Shown here: positions 13,471-15,869 of the stretch, piece by piece
Layout of the letters: each line of letters starts with the position of its first letter
How positions within the stretch are numbered: position 1 is the stretch's first letter
Assembly (NCBI GenBank): GCA_934296355.1
Contig: CAKRAY010000022.1
Coordinates: 1 to 15,869, forward strand
Source of the DNA: an uncultured Clostridia bacterium
Lineage (GTDB): Bacteria; Bacillota; Clostridia; Christensenellales; DTU072
Reading direction: 5' to 3'
DNA: 15,869 bases
Program-made: the position numbers and the translations under genes
Notes under the pieces: generated by a model
Database searches by the model: none
Seen by the model: the letters and a program-made list of their open reading frames with translations, nothing else
Told to the model about the DNA's origin: nothing

Positions 13471-14340
13471 GTGAAAGGCATTATACTTGCGGCAGGGAAG
13501 GGAACCAGACTGTTTCCGATCACCAAATCGGTCACAAAAGCCCTTTTACCGATATACGACAAGCCGCTCATTTATTATCCGCTGTCCGTTTTGATGGCGG
13601 CGAGAATAAGAGATATTCTCATCATTTCCACACCCGACGCTAAGGATAGTTTCATCGAGCTTTTGGGTGACGGTTCTCAATTTGGAATCAATCTGAGTTT
13701 TGAAGTGCAGCAAGTCCCCAAAGGTCCGGCGGAAGCACTTACTATAGGTGCGGATTTCGTAGGATCGGATTCGGTATGCCTTGTTTTCGGGGACAACTTC
13801 TTTTACGGACAGAATTTCAACGAAGCATTGCGCAAAGCAACGCAAACACAAGGCGCAACGATATTCGGCTATCGGGTAAAAGACCCGACAGCATTCGGTG
13901 TCGTGGAGTTTGACGAGAATCACAAAGCGGTATCTCTTGAGGAAAAGCCAAAGAATCCAAAATCAGATTACGCCGTGCCGGGATTGTATTTCTATGACAA
14001 TAGGGCCATAGATATTGCAAAAAATCTCAAACCTTCCGCGCGAGGAGAACTTGAAATCACAGATGTTAACAAAGCGTATCTGCAAAATGGTGAATTGGAC
14101 GTGATATTGCTCGAAAAGGACTTGGTGTGGTTTGACACAGGCAGTCCGGACGGCATGATAACAACGTCCAATTTTGTTGAAAACGTTCAGAACAGAGAGG
14201 GTATATACATTGCATGCATCGAGGAGATAGCCTATCGGAACGCTTGGATTTCAAAATCTCAACTGAGGGCGCTCGGCAAAGCGTGCAAGCAAACCGCCTA
14301 CGGACAACATCTTATCAAAATTTCGGAGGAAGAAATATGA
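13471..14340 (+). CDS. rmlA: Glucose-1-phosphate thymidylyltransferase
   Basis: Makes dTDP-glucose from dTTP and glucose-1-phosphate, the first step to dTDP-rhamnose and other dTDP sugars, in the cytoplasm. At 289 aa it has normal length. Visible motifs are the nucleotide-binding LAAGKGTRLFPIT (6-18), the K/P-rich TKALLPIYDKPLI, the metal-binding GDN (Asp108), EEKPKNPKSDYAVPGLYFYD, ARGELEITDVN and WFDTGSPDGM. The start is a GTG at 13471, set by GGAGG (13461-13465) 5 nt upstream; the ATG two bases earlier meets a stop at once. Its TGA overlaps the glf ATG (ATGA). rmlB, rmlC and rmlD are not in this window and may lie downstream. Codon use resembles the sugar operon at the left, unlike the island. 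Confidence 0.97.
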   Translation: MKGIILAAGKGTRLFPITKSVTKALLPIYDKPLIYYPLSVLMAARIRDILIISTPDAKDSFIELLGDGSQFGINLSFEVQQVPKGPAEALTIGADFVGSDSVCLVFGDNFFYGQNFNEALRKATQTQGATIFGYRVKDPTAFGVVEFDENHKAVSLEEKPKNPKSDYAVPGLYFYDNRAIDIAKNLKPSARGELEITDVNKAYLQNGELDVILLEKDLVWFDTGSPDGMITTSNFVENVQNREGIYIACIEEIAYRNAWISKSQLRALGKACKQTAYGQHLIKISEEEI

Positions 14341-15440
14341 AACATTACGATTATCTCGTGGTAGGAAGCGGCTTGTTTGGCGCGGTATTCACTCACTGCG
14401 CAATCAAAGCCGGCAAAAGCGTTCTCGTCCTTGAAAAACGCAGCCACATCGGAGGAAACGTCTTTACCGAGTCCATAGAGGGCATCAACGTACATCGTTA
14501 CGGCGCGCATATATTCCACACGTCGGACAAGGAAGTGTGGGACTTTGTTGGCGAGTTTGCCGAATTCAACAACTATGTCAATTCTCCCGTGGCAAACTAC
14601 AACGGCGAATTGTACAATCTGCCCTTCAATATGAACACATTCAGCAAGTTGTGGGGTGTTGTGACTCCCGACGAGGCGCGCGCCAAAATCGCCGAACAGG
14701 TGGCAAATCTCAATATCGGCGAGCCGAAAAACCTCGAAGAGCAGGCGTTGAGTCTTGTCGGTGCGGACGTTTATACAAAACTTATTAAAGGCTACACCGA
14801 AAAGCAGTGGGGCAGAGATTGCAAGGACTTGCCGGCGTTTATCATCAAACGCTTGCCTTGCCGTTTCACCTTTGATAACAACTATTTCAATGACCGATAT
14901 CAAGGCATACCCGTCGGCGGCTACACGCCGATGATTGAAAAAATGCTCAAAGGCGCGGACGTAAAGATAAATACCGATTATTTTGAGTTTGTCAAGCAAA
15001 ATCCCGATGTCGCGAGCAAAACCGTGTATACGGGGATGATTGACGAGTTCTTTGGATTTAAGTTTGGCAAGCTCCAATACCGCACGGTCAGATTCGACAC
15101 GCAAGTGCTTGACACACCAAACTATCAGGGCGTAGCCGTCATGAACTATACGGACAGACAAACACCCTATACGCGTATTATCGAGCATAAACATTTCGAG
15201 TTCGGTACGCAATCGAAAACCGTGATCAGTTATGAGTATCCTACCGAATGGCAAGAGGGTATGGAACCGTACTATCCCGTCAACGACGAGGCAAATTCCG
15301 CGCTCTACGCGCGCTATTTACAGCTTGCGCAAACTCGTTCCGACGTGATTTTTGGCGGCAGGCTCGGACAGTATAAATACTACGACATGGACAAAGTGAT
15401 TCGCTCGGCTTTGGACATTGCGAAAAAAGAAAGAAAATAA
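14337..15440 (+). CDS. glf: UDP-galactopyranose mutase
   Basis: Flavoenzyme that converts UDP-galactopyranose to UDP-galactofuranose, the donor for galactofuranose in cell-surface glycans. At 367 aa it has the usual bacterial length. The N-terminal Rossmann FAD site is VVGSGLFG (G10-x-G-x-x-G15), followed by LEKRSHIGGNVFTE, HRYGAHIFHTS, GYTEKQWG, LPCRFTFDNNYFND, and near the C-terminus GRLGQYKYYDMDKVI with the conserved Arg and Tyr pair. GGAGGA (14325-14330) lies 6 nt before ATG 14337, which overlaps the rmlA stop by 4 nt, so the two are co-translated. Together they supply activated sugars for an exopolysaccharide or teichoic-type polymer; the glycosyltransferases are probably beyond the window. 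Confidence 0.98.
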   Translation: MKHYDYLVVGSGLFGAVFTHCAIKAGKSVLVLEKRSHIGGNVFTESIEGINVHRYGAHIFHTSDKEVWDFVGEFAEFNNYVNSPVANYNGELYNLPFNMNTFSKLWGVVTPDEARAKIAEQVANLNIGEPKNLEEQALSLVGADVYTKLIKGYTEKQWGRDCKDLPAFIIKRLPCRFTFDNNYFNDRYQGIPVGGYTPMIEKMLKGADVKINTDYFEFVKQNPDVASKTVYTGMIDEFFGFKFGKLQYRTVRFDTQVLDTPNYQGVAVMNYTDRQTPYTRIIEHKHFEFGTQSKTVISYEYPTEWQEGMEPYYPVNDEANSALYARYLQLAQTRSDVIFGGRLGQYKYYDMDKVIRSALDIAKKERK

Positions 15441-15486
15441 AACTGCAAGAAATTGCACTTTATAAAAAACAGAAAAAGGAGAAAAA

Positions 15487-15869
15487 ATGAAAACAATTAG
15501 TATTATTGGGTCAAGTATCGCGGAACATGTGGCAAGAGAGTTGTCTGACGCATTCGAAATAAAAAAGCATTTCCTTTCTATTAATCCTTTTTGTTTTGTT
15601 AAAGATATGAAAGCTCCGAAACTTCAAATTTCCATACCTAAGAATAAAGAAGCGTATATTGATGATTTAAATAAAACAGTTTTTGATGAATTAAAGCAAA
15701 ATAAATCCGACTATCTTTTGATAGATCTTTTAGATTGTAGGTTAGATATAAATACGGTAAATATTCAAGATAATAATTACACGGCAACTGCGAGTAATGG
15801 CCTTGCTCTTTTTTTAAATGATACACCACATAGTATTGTATCTACCTGCAAGGCGTATGACATATCTAG
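15487..15869 (+). CDS. DUF6270-like protein, 3' partial
   Basis: First 127 codons of a gene that runs off the window. AAGGAG (15476-15481) lies 5 nt before ATG 15487, and the gap to glf is only 46 nt, so it is probably in the same polysaccharide operon. The start MKTISIIGSSIAEH resembles the N-terminal GSC/GSS strand-loop of DUF6270 (SGNH-hydrolase-like) proteins found in capsule and exopolysaccharide loci, and KSDYLLIDLLDCRLDI fits the second conserved strand of that family. The usual Cys after GS is Ser here. Codon use is much more A+T-rich than rmlA and glf, a common sign of recent acquisition in variable surface-glycan clusters. Family assignment is tentative; no activity can be claimed from this fragment. 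Confidence 0.55.
   Translation, partial: MKTISIIGSSIAEHVARELSDAFEIKKHFLSINPFCFVKDMKAPKLQISIPKNKEAYIDDLNKTVFDELKQNKSDYLLIDLLDCRLDINTVNIQDNNYTATASNGLALFLNDTPHSIVSTCKAYDIS

Noticed and set aside
14298..15254. 318-codon reverse frame opposite glf
   Set aside because: It lies wholly opposite an unmistakable UDP-galactopyranose mutase and has no family resemblance or ribosome binding site.
1..15869. CRISPR array, rRNA, retron or transposase
   Set aside because: No spaced direct repeats of CRISPR type, no rRNA sequence, no reverse transcriptase or transposase motif was seen on either strand.

Overview
The window looks like a chromosomal piece from an anaerobic, probably gut- or rumen-dwelling member of the Clostridia (Bacillota). 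The grounds are strong AGGAGG-type ribosome binding sites, a GH3 beta-glucosidase with the swapped domain order known from ruminal Firmicutes, a DUF6198/YczE-like membrane protein, and GNN-rich codon use with many gcg/gac/ggc codons in the housekeeping genes. The genus cannot be fixed from the sequence.

Layout. (1) 2-4672: a tight operon for beta-linked oligosaccharides: a GPH-family sugar symporter cut by the window edge, a domain-permuted GH3 beta-glucosidase and a small multi-pass membrane protein, each overlapping the next. (2) 4756-4984: a tRNA-Arg(CCT) with its own promoter and terminator. (3) 5000-12841: a more A+T-rich, differently composed island directly downstream of the tRNA. It carries a small XRE regulator, a frameshifted N-terminal methyltransferase half ('restriction endonuclease subunit M' type), a 1342-residue GIY-YIG-like/SF2 helicase/Eco57I-type methyltransferase fusion and a KAP-type P-loop NTPase. 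The genes are arranged head to tail behind one good promoter and closed by a strong intrinsic terminator, so this is a candidate anti-phage defence locus. No integrase or clear att repeat is visible. (4) 12842-13470: a gene-poor seam holding an antisense gene remnant, a possible small structured RNA and several inverted repeats. (5) 13471-end: surface-polysaccharide genes: rmlA (dTDP-glucose synthesis) and glf (UDP-galactofuranose synthesis), overlapping by 4 nt, then the start of an A+T-rich DUF6270-like gene.

How the parts may work together. In the island, adenine-methylation motifs X and I lie in the first protein and the catalytic NPPY motif IV lies at the C-terminus of the helicase fusion, so the two proteins would have to combine to make one methyltransferase. 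The first gene is frameshifted within about 40 bp (6297-6335), so as read, modification should be lost unless there is a sequencing error or the shift is reversible. A perfect Shine-Dalgarno and in-frame ATG lie just before the NPPY domain and could release it as a separate subunit. The TRD region carries three copies of a 15-bp tandem repeat, a potential source of length variation. These points, rather than the ordinary metabolic flanks, are what deserve follow-up.
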